Positions 1 through 10,350 are shown, numbered from the stretch's first letter. The stretch: DNA of 64,000 nt from [Pantoea] beijingensis (GCF_022647505.1 NZ_CP071409.1:2170001-2234000), one strand, 5' to 3'. The notes: generated from the letters alone by a model not told the origin. A program made the numbers and translations.

Positions 1-1968
1 TCTTGCATGCCAGCTATTGCGGGTTCGTTCGATTAAACCACGTAAGCTAATGCCTGAAGCTGGCAGTTGCTTTTCCAATACCAGCGGATCAACCCCTTTA
101 TCAGCCAACAGACGCAACCATTCTCGCGTTAAGGTAGCCCGACCTTTTGGCGAGTGGATACGGTTGCCGGTGATTTTCATGGAAGGGCACATGGGGCTGC
201 GCGCGTCAAAGTTAAAACACAGGCCGTTGCCATTACACTCCATCGCACCACGCCAGTCGGTGCGAACATTGACGGGGATCTGGCGGTCAAACGCTCCTCG
301 CTTTTCAGCATCGACACGCATCATTGGCCGCTCAGCACCTTCTGGTGCACAGATTTTACCGGGATTGAGCCGGTTTGCGGGATCGAATGCCGCTTTGATG
401 CGACGGAGTTCATTGTAGAGTACATCACCAAAAAATGCCGGACTGTATTCTGCACGAAAACCTTTACCGTGCTCACCCCAAAGCAAACCACCATAGCGCG
501 CGGTCAGCGCCACAACCTCATCAGATATCTGTTTCATCAGCATTTCCTGCTGCGGATCGCACATGTCCAGAGCCGGTCTGACATGAAGCACGCCGGCATC
601 AACATGCCCGAACATACCGTAACTGAGGTTGTGGCTATCCAGCAGAGCACGAAACTCAACGATATAGTCAGCCAGGTGCTGAGGTGGCACTGCGGTATCT
701 TCAACAAAGGGAATCGGTTTCGCGCTACCTTTCGCGTTGCCCAATAGCCCAACGGCTTTTTTGCGCATCGCATAAATACGTTCAATCCCCGTAAGATCGT
801 CACAAAGTTGGTAACCGATAACTCCGCCCTGTCGTTCCGCCATTAACATATCAAGACGCTGACACAGCGCCTCAACCTGGCCATCGATCAGTGCTTTATC
901 ATCGCCAGCGAACTCAACTATGTTCAGGCCCAGCATCTCACGATCGGGAACATCGGTAATCAGTTCCCGAACCGAATGCCACACAATGTCTTCTCGTGCC
1001 AGGTTTAATACTTTTGAATCGACGGTTTCCACCGATAATGCCTGCGCTTCCACCATAAAAGGCGCATTGCGTAGCGCCGAATCGAAAGCGTCATATTTAA
1101 TATTCACTAGCCGGCGAACCTTCGGCAACGGCGTAATGTCCAGTTTTGCTTCGGCAATAAATGCCAGCGTTCCTTCCGCACCGCAGAGAATACGCGTTAA
1201 ATCTACATGCTGTAGATCGTCACTCAGCACATGGCGCAAATCATAGCCGGTTAGAAAGCGGTTCAGTTTGGGGAATTTTTCGAGGATCAGCGAACGCTGT
1301 TCGCGGCAGCTCGCCAGCACAGTACGATAAATCCGGCCTTCCGCCGTAGTGTCCTGCGCCAGTTGTTCCGCAAGCGCTACCGGAATTTCACGCGTGTCAA
1401 GGATATCTCCGCCCAGCAAAACCGCGCGTAGTCCCAGCACATGGTCGGACGTTTTGCCATAAACCAGCGAGCCCTGACCAGAAGCATCGGTATTAATCAT
1501 TCCCCCCAGCGTGGCACGGTTACTGGTGGAAAGCTCTGGCGAGAAAAAATAACCGAACGGCTTAAGGTAGGCATTAAGCTGATCTTTGATCACTCCCGCT
1601 TCAACTCTTACCCATCCCTGTTCTGGATTAATTTCCAGGATACGATTCATATGCCGCGACAGATCGACCACAATGCCCTGGTTAAGCGACTGTCCGTTCG
1701 TACCGGTGCCACCACCTCGTGGCGTAAACACCAGGCTGGTAAAACGTGACTCGCCGGCGATACGCGCGATGAGCGCGACGTCCGCAGTGGAACGTGGAAA
1801 TATCACCGCATCCGGCAGCAACTGATAAATGCTGTTATCCGTTGACATGGTAAGACGATCGGCATAGCTGGTGGCGATATCGCCGGTGAAGCCCTGCTGC
1901 TCTAACGCTTGCAAAAAAGTGAGCACCAGTTGAACAAGACCAGGCGCCTGGGAAATCTGTGGGATCAT
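1..1968 (-). CDS. ydiJ: FAD-linked oxidase YdiJ, N-terminal 656 codons (3' end outside window)
   Basis: Large flavin and iron-sulfur oxidoreductase; the E. coli homologue is reported as a D-2-hydroxyglutarate dehydrogenase. The ATG at 1966-1968 begins MIPQISQAPGLVQLVLTF, nearly identical to E. coli YdiJ as I remember it. A glycine-rich FAD-binding stretch (TPRGGGTGTNGQ) lies around residue 87, in the N-terminal FAD-binding-4 domain, and the FAD-oxidase C domain follows. The frame is open to base 1 and ends in ERTRNSWHA, so the cysteine-rich ferredoxin-like part and the C-terminal domain (family length about 1,018) are beyond the edge. The plus-strand ORFs in this interval are antisense shadows. 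Confidence 0.95.
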   Translation of the reverse strand, partial: MIPQISQAPGLVQLVLTFLQALEQQGFTGDIATSYADRLTMSTDNSIYQLLPDAVIFPRSTADVALIARIAGESRFTSLVFTPRGGGTGTNGQSLNQGIVVDLSRHMNRILEINPEQGWVRVEAGVIKDQLNAYLKPFGYFFSPELSTSNRATLGGMINTDASGQGSLVYGKTSDHVLGLRAVLLGGDILDTREIPVALAEQLAQDTTAEGRIYRTVLASCREQRSLILEKFPKLNRFLTGYDLRHVLSDDLQHVDLTRILCGAEGTLAFIAEAKLDITPLPKVRRLVNIKYDAFDSALRNAPFMVEAQALSVETVDSKVLNLAREDIVWHSVRELITDVPDREMLGLNIVEFAGDDKALIDGQVEALCQRLDMLMAERQGGVIGYQLCDDLTGIERIYAMRKKAVGLLGNAKGSAKPIPFVEDTAVPPQHLADYIVEFRALLDSHNLSYGMFGHVDAGVLHVRPALDMCDPQQEMLMKQISDEVVALTARYGGLLWGEHGKGFRAEYSPAFFGDVLYNELRRIKAAFDPANRLNPGKICAPEGAERPMMRVDAEKRGAFDRQIPVNVRTDWRGAMECNGNGLCFNFDARSPMCPSMKITGNRIHSPKGRATLTREWLRLLADKGVDPLVLEKQLPASGISLRGLIERTRNSWHAR

Positions 1969-2341
1969 TATCGGGTGACCAGTAAGTTATGTTAATCGTT
2001 TGCGTCGCGCTATAAGCGCATTATTCGTTTTATCATATTTTTTTATTACCTGCCTTTTTTTCAGGAAGACGGATAGCAGAATGCCAATATGCACTGTTGA
2101 AAAGCAAAAAAATGCACCATTATTAACAAGGTGCGCGATGCTTAACGGGTGAGGCTTCATCCTGCGCCATTTTATGGCTTAAACATTTTGTGTACGCGCG
2201 GATATAGCACGAATTTTATTTCCGCATCGATGGTTTCTGCCTGCGCCAATCAGCCGGTATACACTCGCCGACAACACGATTTAACACCGCTATTTAAGTG
2301 CGAAAAACAATGAAGGATTTATTTGAAGGATTAATGTTCAT
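1969..2341. other. Intergenic region between divergent ydiJ and ydiK
   Basis: AT-rich stretch of 373 bases between the starts of two divergent genes, so it should hold both promoters. A purine-rich GAAGGATT lies shortly before the ydiK start. I see no convincing ORF, hairpin with a T-run, or RNA gene. Confidence 0.5.
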
Positions 2342-3466
2342 ATGAAAAACCTGCAACGGGACGTGGATTTACCGCAGATTATCTTCACCTTGATGTTTGT
2401 CATCATCATGATCGTGGCCTGCTTTTGGATCGTGCAACCTTTTATTCTCGGATTCGCCTGGGCCAGCATGGTGGTTATTGCTACATGGCCACTGATGATT
2501 GCGCTGCAAGGTTGGCTATGGGGACGTCGTTCGCTGGCCGTGATTGTAATGACCCTGCTGCTGGTTTTGCTCTTTGTGATCCCGGTTGCGCTGCTGGTCA
2601 ATAGCCTGATCGATAACAGTGGACCACTAATCAACTGGGCAAAATCGGGACGTTTGGTCATCCCCCAATTGCTCTGGTTACAGGACCTGCCTATGGTTGG
2701 CAATAAACTCTATAGCAGTTATCAAACGCTGATCGAAGGCGGCGGTGGCGCAGTGATGGCCAAATTACAGCCCTACGTTGGCCGTACTACCGGCTTCTTT
2801 GTCTCACAGGCCGGACACTTTGGTCGTTTTATGATCCATCTTGGTCTGATGCTGTTATTCAGCGTGCTGCTTTATTGGCGTGGAGAGCAAGTGGGCAACG
2901 GTATTCGTCATTTTGCCTTCCGCCTCGCATCTCACCGCGGAGACGCGGCGGTGCTGCTGGCAGGCCAGGCTGTTCGCGCTGTTGCCCTAGGTGTCGTCGT
3001 AACGGCACTGGTACAAGGTGTACTGGGGGGGATTGGGTTGGTCGTCACCGGTATCCCTTACGCAACGCTGCTAACGGTATTGATGATCTTATGCTGTCTG
3101 GTACAGCTTGGGCCATTACTTGTGCTGGTCCCGGCAATTATCTGGCTTTACTGGAGCGGCGACACCACCTGGGGAACGGTGCTTTTGGTCTGGAGTTGTG
3201 TGGTCGGCACACTGGATAACGTCTTGCGTCCGATGCTCATCCGTATGGGGGCTGATTTACCCATGATTCTGATTCTCTCCGGCGTTATCGGCGGACTCAT
3301 CGCTTTTGGGATGATCGGATTATTTATCGGGCCAGTGGTATTGGCCGTCTCTTATCGACTGGTTTCCGTCTGGATGCACGAGGCCCCGGAACCAACAAAC
3401 GCACCCGAGGGTGTTATTGGGACGCCGGCTGAATCACAGAGTGAGATTTCAACTCAACAAAAATAA
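2342..3466 (+). CDS. ydiK: AI-2E-family (PerM-like) inner-membrane transporter YdiK
   Basis: Polytopic inner-membrane protein of 374 residues in the AI-2E/PerM transporter family; the substrate of YdiK is not known. Hydrophobic segments begin near residue 13 (IIFTLMFVIIMIVACFWIV) and recur to about residue 345, giving roughly eight spans. The blocks LLYWRGEQVGNGIRHFA and LDNVLRPMLIRMGADLP match E. coli YdiK (370 residues). The C-terminus is a short hydrophilic tail. A purine-rich GAAGGATT lies about 11 bases upstream of the ATG. A 7-bp inverted repeat (GACAGTC/GACTGTC, 3483-3506) follows the stop, but there is no T-run. Confidence 0.93.
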   Translation: MKNLQRDVDLPQIIFTLMFVIIMIVACFWIVQPFILGFAWASMVVIATWPLMIALQGWLWGRRSLAVIVMTLLLVLLFVIPVALLVNSLIDNSGPLINWAKSGRLVIPQLLWLQDLPMVGNKLYSSYQTLIEGGGGAVMAKLQPYVGRTTGFFVSQAGHFGRFMIHLGLMLLFSVLLYWRGEQVGNGIRHFAFRLASHRGDAAVLLAGQAVRAVALGVVVTALVQGVLGGIGLVVTGIPYATLLTVLMILCCLVQLGPLLVLVPAIIWLYWSGDTTWGTVLLVWSCVVGTLDNVLRPMLIRMGADLPMILILSGVIGGLIAFGMIGLFIGPVVLAVSYRLVSVWMHEAPEPTNAPEGVIGTPAESQSEISTQQK

Positions 3467-3660
3467 CCCCCATGACCATTGAGACAGTCGAAAGGAGTTG
3501 ACTGTCTTATCAACCCAGCAATTTCATTAGCATTATTTATTAGTAACCCCCCTTTTTTCCTCCTGACAGTGCAAAAGCCTGGTCATTTCCCTCTTTCTCG
3601 TCGCTATTTTGGTAATTAATACATTTTTTGCGTCAAAAAAGATTATGAGCCTTAAACTAT
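3467..3660. other. ydiK 3' flank and upstream region of rprA
   Basis: AT-rich sequence between the ydiK stop and the RcsB box of rprA. It holds the inverted repeat GACAGTC/GACTGTC at 3483-3506 and pyrimidine-rich runs near 3546-3600. The minus-strand ORF overlapping 3533-3736 covers the RcsB box and the RprA start and is not credible. Confidence 0.4.
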
Positions 3661-3674
3661 TAAGAGGATTCCTA
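3661..3674 (+). promoter_or_regulatory. RcsB/RcsAB box upstream of rprA
   Basis: TAAGAGGATTCCTA is close to the RcsAB consensus TAAGAATATTCCTA. It lies about 45-50 bases before the inferred RprA start, where RcsB activates rprA in E. coli. A TACTAT hexamer at 3698-3703 is a plausible -10. This supports Rcs phosphorelay (envelope stress) control. Confidence 0.75.
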
Positions 3675-3709
3675 ATGACGAATGAATCGATGCTGCATAC
3701 TATGAACGC

Positions 3710-3808
3710 CATGTTTAGAGTCACCTTTGATTTCAAAACACCCTGCTCCCTCAGATATCAGAATTGCTGTGTGTAGTCTTTGCCCATCCCAAGCGATGGG
3801 CTTTTTTT
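3710..3808 (+). ncRNA. rprA: RprA small regulatory RNA
   Basis: RprA is an Hfq-dependent sRNA that activates rpoS translation under Rcs control. The 3' half here contains GAATTGCTGTGTGTAGTC then TTTGCCCATC, which I recognise as the conserved RprA core. It ends in a terminator hairpin (GCCCATC/GATGGGC, 3782-3801) followed by nine T residues. Position (ydiK side, before ppsA) and the RcsB box agree with E. coli. The 5' half has diverged, so the 5' end is inferred from a TACTAT -10 element and is good to a few bases only. Confidence 0.85.
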
Positions 3809-3810
3809 TT
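3782..3810 (+). terminator. Rho-independent terminator of rprA
   Basis: A 7-bp GC-rich stem (GCCCATC / GATGGGC) with a 6-base loop is followed by nine T residues on the plus strand. It is the 3' end of RprA. Confidence 0.85.
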
Positions 3811-3821
3811 GCCCGCAAACT

Positions 3822-3847
3822 AAAAAAGGCCAGATAAACTGACCTTT
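3822..3847 (-). terminator. Rho-independent terminator of ppsA
   Basis: Read on the minus strand, AAAGGTCAG and CTGGCCTTT form a 9-bp stem (one G-T pair) with a 5-base loop, followed by a T-run, 24 bases after the ppsA stop codon. Confidence 0.75.
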
Positions 3848-3870
3848 TACTGAATATTAATAAAATGATG

Positions 3871-6246
3871 TTAGCTAATTTTTGCCAGGCTCAACCAGGT
3901 TTGAACTACGGTATCAGGATTAAGCGAAAGGCTATCAATGCCTTCCTGCATCAACCAGGCGGCAAAATCTTCATGATCGGACGGCCCCTGGCCGCAGATT
4001 CCGACATACTTACCCTGTTTCTTCGCTGCACGGATTGCCATTGATAGCAGTGCTTTTACTGCGTCGTTACGTTCATCAAACAGTTCTGAAACTACGCCCG
4101 AATCACGATCCAGACCTAATGCCAGTTGTGTCATATCGTTTGACCCAATGGAGAAACCATCAAAGTATTCGAGGAACTGCTCAGCCAGCAGCGCATTTGA
4201 TGGAATTTCGCACATCATGATCAGTTTCAGACCGTTTTCACCGCGCTTTAGCCCCTGACGTTCGAGCTCTTCCACCACCGCTTTTGCCTGCGCTACGGTG
4301 CGTACAAACGGCACCATAATTTCAACATTTGTAAGCCCCATATCGTTGCGCACGCGCTTAACCGCCTCACACTCCAGCGCGAAACAGTCTCTGAAACGAT
4401 CGGAAACGTAACGCCCTGCACCACGGAAGCCCAGCATCGGGTTCTCTTCTTCAGGCTCGTAACGTTCCCCGCCCACCAGATTGGCATACTCATTCGATTT
4501 AAAGTCCGACAACCGCACAATCACACGTTTTGGCGCAAATGCGGCGCCCAGTGTGGCAATCCCTTCGGTCAGGCGTCCGATATAAAATTCAACGGGATCG
4601 TCAAAACCTTTCATCAGGCCAGTAATTTGTTGCTGCAACTCGGGCGTTTGCTGATCGAATTCCAGTAACGCCTTAGGGTGCACACCGATCATACGGTTAA
4701 TAATAAACTCCAGACGGGCCAGCCCAACACCTTCATTTGGCAAACAGGCAAAATCAAAGGCACGGTCAGGATTACCCACGTTCATCATTATTTTCAGTGG
4801 CAGCGTCGGCATCTCTTCTATTTGTGAACTGGTCACGTCAAAGTCGAGCAGTTCATCATACACATAGCCAGTATCACCTTCAGCACAGGAAACGGTAACC
4901 TGATGTCCCTCTTTTAACTTCTCGGTTGCATCTCCGCAGCCCACAACGGCAGGTATCCCCAGCTCGCGCGCGATGATCGCAGCATGACAGGTGCGTCCCC
5001 CCCGATTCGTGACAATAGCTGAAGCTTTTTTCATGATCGGCTCCCAGTCGGGATCGGTCATATCAGTAACCAGCACGTCGCCTTTTTCAATGCGGTTCAT
5101 CTCACTGATATCATGGATGACCTTCACCGCACCGGCGCCAATACGGTGACCGATGGCACGCCCTTCAATAACCACTTTTCCGGTCCCCTGCAGGGAGTAA
5201 CGTTCCATTACCTGACCGTTTGAGCGAACCGTTTCCGGACGTGCCTGCACAATAAACAGCTTGCCAGTATGGCCATCTTTCGCCCATTCGATATCCATAG
5301 GACGCTTATAATGCTTCTCAATTTCTACCGCCTGGTGAGCCAGCGCCTGTACCTCATCATCCGTCAGGCAAAAACGATCGCGATCCTGTTCCGGCACATC
5401 CTCGATTCGTACCTGTTCGCCATGCGTTTGTGAATCGGCATAGACCATACGAATTTTTTTCGAACCCATATTGCGACGGACAATAGCTGGACGATTTGCT
5501 GCCAGCGTTGGCTTGTGCACATAGAATTCGTCAGGGTTTACGGCACCCTGTACCACCATTTCCCCCAGCCCCAGCGCGGCGGTAATAAAGACGACCTGAT
5601 CAAAACCCGATTCGGTATCAATGGTAAACATGACGCCGGAGGAGGCAAGGTCCGAGCGCACCATCCGCTGAACACCCGCAGACAATGCAACGCCGCGATG
5701 ATCGTAACCTTGATGAACGCGATAGGAAATCGCACGGTCGTTAAATAAAGAGGCATACACATGCTTGACGGCAACCATCACCGCATCAATACCCTGCACG
5801 TTTAAAAAGGTTTCCTGCTGTCCGGCGAAAGAGGCATCGGGCATATCTTCCGCCGTCGCGGATGAACGAACGGCAAATGAAGCCTCGGCATCGTCAGACG
5901 AGAGTTGGGTATAAGCCTCAAGGATAGCTTTTTCCAGTTCAGGCTGGAACGGTGTGTCGACAATCCACTGGCGGATCTGTTTACCGGCTTTTGCTAACTC
6001 GTCAACATCGTCAATATCGGTTTTATCCAGCAGATCGTAGATACGCTGATTAACGCCACTTTGATCGAGAAATTGATTGAAGGCATCTGACGTTGTCGCA
6101 AAGCCGTTCGGGACGGATACGCCCAGCGAGGACAAATTAGTAATCATTTCACCCAGAGAGGCATTTTTGCCTCCCACCCGATCAACATCATGCATGCCAA
6201 GCTGGTTGTACCAGAGCACTAGCGGCAGTTCGCCTTTATTGGACAT
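3871..6246 (-). CDS. ppsA: Phosphoenolpyruvate synthase
   Basis: Converts pyruvate, ATP and water to phosphoenolpyruvate, AMP and phosphate, the first gluconeogenic step from pyruvate, in the cytoplasm. The protein has 791 residues (792 in E. coli). The order is an N-terminal ATP-grasp domain, the swivelling phosphohistidine domain with [15 protein letters not shown] (catalytic His about residue 421), and a C-terminal PEP-binding TIM barrel with [18 protein letters not shown] and a catalytic Cys in [11 protein letters not shown] use the ATG at 6246 ([17 protein letters not shown]), which has AAGGA upstream and matches the E. coli start; an in-frame ATG 19 codons earlier is not supported. The divergent neighbour ppsR encodes its regulator. 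Confidence 0.97.
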   Translation of the reverse strand: MSNKGELPLVLWYNQLGMHDVDRVGGKNASLGEMITNLSSLGVSVPNGFATTSDAFNQFLDQSGVNQRIYDLLDKTDIDDVDELAKAGKQIRQWIVDTPFQPELEKAILEAYTQLSSDDAEASFAVRSSATAEDMPDASFAGQQETFLNVQGIDAVMVAVKHVYASLFNDRAISYRVHQGYDHRGVALSAGVQRMVRSDLASSGVMFTIDTESGFDQVVFITAALGLGEMVVQGAVNPDEFYVHKPTLAANRPAIVRRNMGSKKIRMVYADSQTHGEQVRIEDVPEQDRDRFCLTDDEVQALAHQAVEIEKHYKRPMDIEWAKDGHTGKLFIVQARPETVRSNGQVMERYSLQGTGKVVIEGRAIGHRIGAGAVKVIHDISEMNRIEKGDVLVTDMTDPDWEPIMKKASAIVTNRGGRTCHAAIIARELGIPAVVGCGDATEKLKEGHQVTVSCAEGDTGYVYDELLDFDVTSSQIEEMPTLPLKIMMNVGNPDRAFDFACLPNEGVGLARLEFIINRMIGVHPKALLEFDQQTPELQQQITGLMKGFDDPVEFYIGRLTEGIATLGAAFAPKRVIVRLSDFKSNEYANLVGGERYEPEEENPMLGFRGAGRYVSDRFRDCFALECEAVKRVRNDMGLTNVEIMVPFVRTVAQAKAVVEELERQGLKRGENGLKLIMMCEIPSNALLAEQFLEYFDGFSIGSNDMTQLALGLDRDSGVVSELFDERNDAVKALLSMAIRAAKKQGKYVGICGQGPSDHEDFAAWLMQEGIDSLSLNPDTVVQTWLSLAKIS

Positions 6247-6767
6247 TGAAACAATCCTTTTAAGATAATTGGGGCACAAGGAAACATACTTTACATCGGG
6301 CATCGCCCCGACTGGTTAAAAACCAGCGAAGCATGCAGTATTACGCACCCTGAGCCTGGCACATTCGTTTGATAATAAGGAAGAGGTGAATCGTTCAAGC
6401 AGCTAAAAAAAAGGCTTTTTAAGAAAACTCCGCCAATAAATCCCCCGTTGCGCAACAACACGACATTTCAATAACACATTTATTTTCATAAAGATAAGTG
6501 ATAACACCTCGAAAGCTGGCATTTTTGATTGCGCAACAGCGTGTGGGGGGAAATTAACCTTTACGTTGTGACTCAGATACGATATTTGACGCAATAAAAA
6601 AGAAACGCCATTTCACTTAGTTGTACTTTTAATTACAGCGCATTCCGGAAAAATAAAAAATTCCGTTTTTTATTCTAAGATTTTTTATAGGCTATGGTGC
6701 AGTCAATGCAAATTATGACGCGTTTTTTGACGCCGTCAGTAATCCCCCAAAGTTAGCAGGAGATAAA
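6247..6767. other. Divergent promoter region ppsA/ppsR
   Basis: AT-rich region of 521 bases between the divergent starts. It holds a Cra box (listed separately) and, on the minus strand, a TAATAC hexamer near 6340 that could be the ppsA -10. The ppsR side has CAGGAG just before its ATG. The minus-strand ORF at 6403-6594 lacks support. Confidence 0.5.
6385..6398 (-). promoter_or_regulatory. Cra (FruR) binding site upstream of ppsA
   Basis: GGTGAATCGTTCAA fits the Cra consensus RSTGAAWCSNTHHW at every position. It lies about 140 bases upstream of the ppsA start, consistent with Cra activating ppsA when fructose-phosphate levels are low, as known in E. coli. Distance to the promoter is inferred. 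Confidence 0.75.
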
Positions 6768-7601
6768 ATGGACGTAGCGGGTGAAAGAAGTGTTTTCTTT
6801 ATTTCTGATGGCACGGCAATCACCGCGGAAGTGGTAGGACACGCCGCGATGTCACAATTCCCGGTCGGGATAAATAGCGTAACCCTTCCTTTTGTTGAAA
6901 ATGTACAGCGCGCTCAGGCCGTAAAAGGGCAAATTAACGCGCTCTTTCAAAAGAGCGGCGTTCGGCCACTGGTCTTTTTCTCGATCGTCACGCCTGACGT
7001 ACGTGAAATTATCATGCAAAGTGAGGGCTTCTGCCAGGATATCGTTCAATCGTTGGTGGCTCCACTTCAGGAAGAGCTCGGCATTGCACCCGCGCCCGTT
7101 GCTCATCGGACTCACGGTCTTACCGCAAGCAATCTCGGTAAATACGATGCTCGCATCGCGGCGATTGATTACACCCTGGCGCATGATGACGGTATTTCAT
7201 TGCGCGGACTTGAGGACGCACAGGTCATCTTGCTGGGCGTCTCCCGTTGCGGCAAAACACCGACCAGTCTTTATCTTGCGATGCAATTTGGTATTCGTGC
7301 GGCTAATTATCCTTTTATCGCTGATGATATGGATAATCTGAAGCTACCTCCCGCGCTTAAAGCACATCAGCATAAGCTTTTTGGTCTGACTATTGACCCG
7401 GAACGCCTGGCTGCAATCCGGCAAGAGCGCGCGGAAAATACCCGTTATGCTTCAATGCGGCAATGTCGGATGGAAGTGGGTGAAGTGGAGGCATTGTTTC
7501 GCACGCACCAAATTCACTACCTCAACAGTACCAATTATTCAGTCGAAGAGATCGCCGCTAAGATTCTCGATATTATGGGGCTTAATCGCCGAATGTACTG
7601 A
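6768..7601 (+). CDS. ppsR: PEP synthase regulatory protein (bifunctional kinase/pyrophosphorylase)
   Basis: DUF299-family regulator that inactivates PEP synthase by ADP-dependent threonine phosphorylation and reactivates it by phosphate-dependent removal. The 277 residues include the P-loop GVSRCGKT at 157-164 and the N-terminal block [19 protein letters not shown], typical of the family. CAGGAG lies 5 bases before the ATG. It is divergent from its target ppsA, as in E. coli (ydiA), which makes the functional link strong. Confidence 0.95.
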   Translation: MDVAGERSVFFISDGTAITAEVVGHAAMSQFPVGINSVTLPFVENVQRAQAVKGQINALFQKSGVRPLVFFSIVTPDVREIIMQSEGFCQDIVQSLVAPLQEELGIAPAPVAHRTHGLTASNLGKYDARIAAIDYTLAHDDGISLRGLEDAQVILLGVSRCGKTPTSLYLAMQFGIRAANYPFIADDMDNLKLPPALKAHQHKLFGLTIDPERLAAIRQERAENTRYASMRQCRMEVGEVEALFRTHQIHYLNSTNYSVEEIAAKILDIMGLNRRMY

Positions 7602-7625
7602 TCGATACCGTGCACAGACATAAAA

Positions 7626-7654
7626 AACCTGATGCAATGCCTTAGCGTCAGGTT
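7626..7654. terminator. Hairpin downstream of ppsR
   Basis: AACCTGA and TCAGGTT form a 7-bp stem with a 15-base loop just after ppsR. The T-run (six T) sits on the minus-strand side of the stem, so as a rho-independent terminator it reads better leftwards than rightwards, although no leftward gene is obvious. Role is uncertain. Confidence 0.35.
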
Positions 7655-7768
7655 AATCGTCCACTTTTATCGGTTTTTCGGTTGAATTCATGATGATTTG
7701 GTTTATTGTGATCGCCATCACTTCCCGGCACTACGGCCGTCGCGAAGAACACTTTTCAGAGAAAAGAC

Positions 7769-8815
7769 ATGAATAAAACAGATGAACTGCGGACCGCGCG
7801 CATCGAAAGCCTTATAACGCCTGCTGAGTTGGCGCAACGGCATCCGATAGGCGCCACCATTGCAGAAAACGTGACAGCGTCACGAAAACGTATCGCTCGC
7901 ATCCTTGCCGGTGAGGATAAACGGCTACTGGTTGTTATAGGCCCCTGCTCACTACACGATCCTATAGCCGCAGTGGAATACGCACATAAGCTCAATACGT
8001 TACGTATCAAACATCAGGCACACCTGGAAATAGTGATGCGGACCTATTTTGAAAAGCCGCGAACCGTCGTCGGCTGGAAAGGATTGATTTCCGATCCCGA
8101 TCTTGACGGCAGTTACCGCGTCAACCACGGCCTGGATGTGGCGCGAAAACTGCTACTGGATATCAACGCTCTCGGGATGCCTACCGCTACTGAATTTCTG
8201 GATATGGTTATCGGCCAGTTTCTCGCCGACCTGATCAGTTGGGGCGCCATCGGCGCACGCACCACAGAAAGCCAAATCCACCGTGAAATGGCCTCGGCGC
8301 TTTCATGCCCGGTGGGTTTTAAAAATGGTACAGATGGCAACATTCAGATCGCCGTTGATGCCATTCGCGCCGCACGCGCCAGCCATATGTTCTTATCATC
8401 AGATAAACTGGGGCAGATGACCATTTATCAGACCAGTGGAAATCCTTCAGGCCATATAATCATGCGCGGCGGCAAGCAGCCTAATTATCACGCTGAAGAT
8501 ATTGCCGCCGCTGCCGCCAGCCTGCGCGCTTGTCATTTACCGGAACAGCTCGTCATTGATTTTAGCCATGGTAACTGCATGAAGCAGCATCGGCGCCAGT
8601 GCGACGTGGCGGAATCGGTTGCCAGACAGATTCGTGAGGGGACCAATGCGATTGCCGGAGTGATGATTGAAAGCTTCTTACAGGAAGGTGCTCAAAAAGT
8701 TGTTGCCGACCGTCCGCTGGTCTATGGTCAGTCGATCACTGATCCTTGCCTGGGTTGGGACGACAGCGAAGCCGTACTGGCGTTGTTAGCCGACGCCACA
8801 GCAAGCCGTTTCTGA
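7769..8815 (+). CDS. aroH: 3-deoxy-7-phosphoheptulonate synthase (DAHP synthase)
   Basis: Condenses PEP with erythrose 4-phosphate to DAHP, the first step of the shikimate pathway. The 348 residues carry class I DAHP synthase motifs: GPCSLHDP (metal Cys about residue 60), EKPRTVVGWKGLISDPDLDGS broken here as EKPRTVVGWKG, GARTTESQIHREMAS, and DFSHGNCMKQ. Position next to ppsR/ppsA and before selO matches E. coli aroH, the Trp-sensitive isozyme. I did not find an obvious TrpR operator in the roughly 90 bases upstream, so tryptophan control is not shown by the sequence. Confidence 0.93.
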   Translation: MNKTDELRTARIESLITPAELAQRHPIGATIAENVTASRKRIARILAGEDKRLLVVIGPCSLHDPIAAVEYAHKLNTLRIKHQAHLEIVMRTYFEKPRTVVGWKGLISDPDLDGSYRVNHGLDVARKLLLDINALGMPTATEFLDMVIGQFLADLISWGAIGARTTESQIHREMASALSCPVGFKNGTDGNIQIAVDAIRAARASHMFLSSDKLGQMTIYQTSGNPSGHIIMRGGKQPNYHAEDIAAAAASLRACHLPEQLVIDFSHGNCMKQHRRQCDVAESVARQIREGTNAIAGVMIESFLQEGAQKVVADRPLVYGQSITDPCLGWDDSEAVLALLADATASRF

Positions 8816-8857
8816 ATTAAGGTTGGATTCCAGACCCGCTGCATGTTGATGGATACG

Positions 8858-8881
8858 GGCTGATACCCACGGGTATCAGCC
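8858..8881. terminator. Bidirectional hairpin between convergent aroH and selO
   Basis: GGCTGATACC and GGTATCAGCC form a perfect 10-bp stem with a 4-base loop between two convergent genes. No T-run on either side, so termination is inferred from position. Confidence 0.5.
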
Positions 8882-8910
8882 ACGCTGTACGCCCCAATGC
8901 CAATAACAGA

Positions 8911-10350
8911 TTAACTTGAGCAACTTACCGTTATCTTTTTGCTCCAGTCTGGTGGCCGCTGCATGAAATCAGCAAATTCCGGCAGCGCCTCGAAAGGCCG
9001 CGATAACGCTTGGTGCAGGCGAGCCAATACGCTGATGTCATCCTTTTCCGCCCGCTCAATGGCTTCCTGCGCCAGGTAATTACGCAATACAATTGCCGGA
9101 TTCGCCGATAGCATATGCTGCTGACGTTCAACGTCGCTTTTTTCATCCCGAAGCAAACGCTGGCGCCAACTCTCATACCAGCGGTCAAAGGCTGTACGAT
9201 CTATAAACTCATCCCGCACAGGCGAACGCAACTGATGCTGCTCCGAATGGCTCAACAAACGGAAAGTTCGCGTATAATCGCTCCCTTCCTGAGCCATCAG
9301 CGCTAACAATTCCGTCAGGATATCGTTATCGCCTTTCTCCTGAGTCATCAACCCCAGTTTTGCTCGCATGTGTTCGCCCCAGGCACGCATTAGCTCCGGC
9401 TCATAATGCGACAACGCAGCCTTAAGTTGTTCAGTGCTCATTAACCCTGAGAGCGCGTGCGCCAACCGATTCAAATTCCATAAGCCAACGACTGGCTGAT
9501 TATCAAATGCATAGCGCCCCTGATAATCAGAATGATTACAGATATAGCCAGGTTGATAGTCATCAAGAAAGCCAAAGGGGCCATAATCCAGAGTAATGCC
9601 CAGAATAGACATGTTATCGGTATTCATTACACCATGGGCAAACCCAACGCTCTGCCAATGGGCAATTAACCTTGCGGTACGTTTAACCACGTCGATAAAC
9701 CATAGCGCGTAACGGTCAGTTGCATCAATCAGATGAGGCCAGTGATGACGAATAACATAATCAGCTAACTGCTGCAGTTTGTCAGGCTGCCCGTTATAGA
9801 AAAAATGTTCAAAGTGCCCAAATCGAACATGACTCTCAGCTACACGCAGTAGCATAGCGCCCTGTTCTGTGGTTTCACGGTATACAGGTTCATCGCTGGT
9901 CACTACTGTCAGCGCGCGTGATGTTGGGATCCCCAGGCTGTGCATCGCCTCTGAGGCAAGAAATTCGCGCAGCGTCGAACGCAATACCGCACGCCCATCG
10001 CCCATTCGGGAATACGGGGTTAATCCCGCACCTTTAAGGTGCCAGTCAAACTTGCGTCCATCGGGTAGCCGCTGCTCGCCGAGCATGATACCGCGACCAT
10101 CGCCCAACTGCCCGGCCCACACCCCAAACTGATGACCGCTGTAAACCTGTGCCAACGGCTGCATGCCTGGCAATAGTTCAGCACCGCTCCACAGTGCAAC
10201 CTGCTGGTGACTAAACCAGCGTTCATCGAGTCCCAGCTCCTGCGCCAGCGCTGTGCTGTGATACAGCAAACGTGGATTTTTAAGCGGCGTCGGTGACAGT
10301 GCGGTATAGAATCCTTCAAGCTCGTTAAACCAACTGTTATCAAACTGCAT
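8911..10350 (-). CDS. selO: Protein adenylyltransferase SelO (YdiU)
   Basis: Pseudokinase-fold enzyme that AMPylates Ser, Thr or Tyr residues of target proteins; bacterial SelO is linked to redox stress. The 479 residues match E. coli YdiU throughout, including [40 protein letters not shown] and [19 protein letters not shown]. The C-terminus is SCSS, the Cys form of the site that carries selenocysteine in eukaryotes. I use the ATG at 10350 ([13 protein letters not shown]) because AGGAG lies 6 bases upstream; an ATG 12 codons earlier has no such site. E. coli ydiE, between aroH and ydiU, is absent here. Confidence 0.95.
   Translation of the reverse strand: MQFDNSWFNELEGFYTALSPTPLKNPRLLYHSTALAQELGLDERWFSHQQVALWSGAELLPGMQPLAQVYSGHQFGVWAGQLGDGRGIMLGEQRLPDGRKFDWHLKGAGLTPYSRMGDGRAVLRSTLREFLASEAMHSLGIPTSRALTVVTSDEPVYRETTEQGAMLLRVAESHVRFGHFEHFFYNGQPDKLQQLADYVIRHHWPHLIDATDRYALWFIDVVKRTARLIAHWQSVGFAHGVMNTDNMSILGITLDYGPFGFLDDYQPGYICNHSDYQGRYAFDNQPVVGLWNLNRLAHALSGLMSTEQLKAALSHYEPELMRAWGEHMRAKLGLMTQEKGDNDILTELLALMAQEGSDYTRTFRLLSHSEQHQLRSPVRDEFIDRTAFDRWYESWRQRLLRDEKSDVERQQHMLSANPAIVLRNYLAQEAIERAEKDDISVLARLHQALSRPFEALPEFADFMQRPPDWSKKITVSCSS

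Noticed and set aside
154..747. 197-codon plus-strand ORF inside ydiJ
   Set aside because: Antisense to the strongly conserved ydiJ frame, with no ribosome site or recognisable product.
3533..3736. 67-codon minus-strand ORF between ydiK and ppsA
   Set aside because: Overlaps the RcsB box and RprA promoter; no support.
7680..7768. TrpR operator upstream of aroH
   Set aside because: I looked for a CTAGTTAACTAG-like palindrome and saw none.
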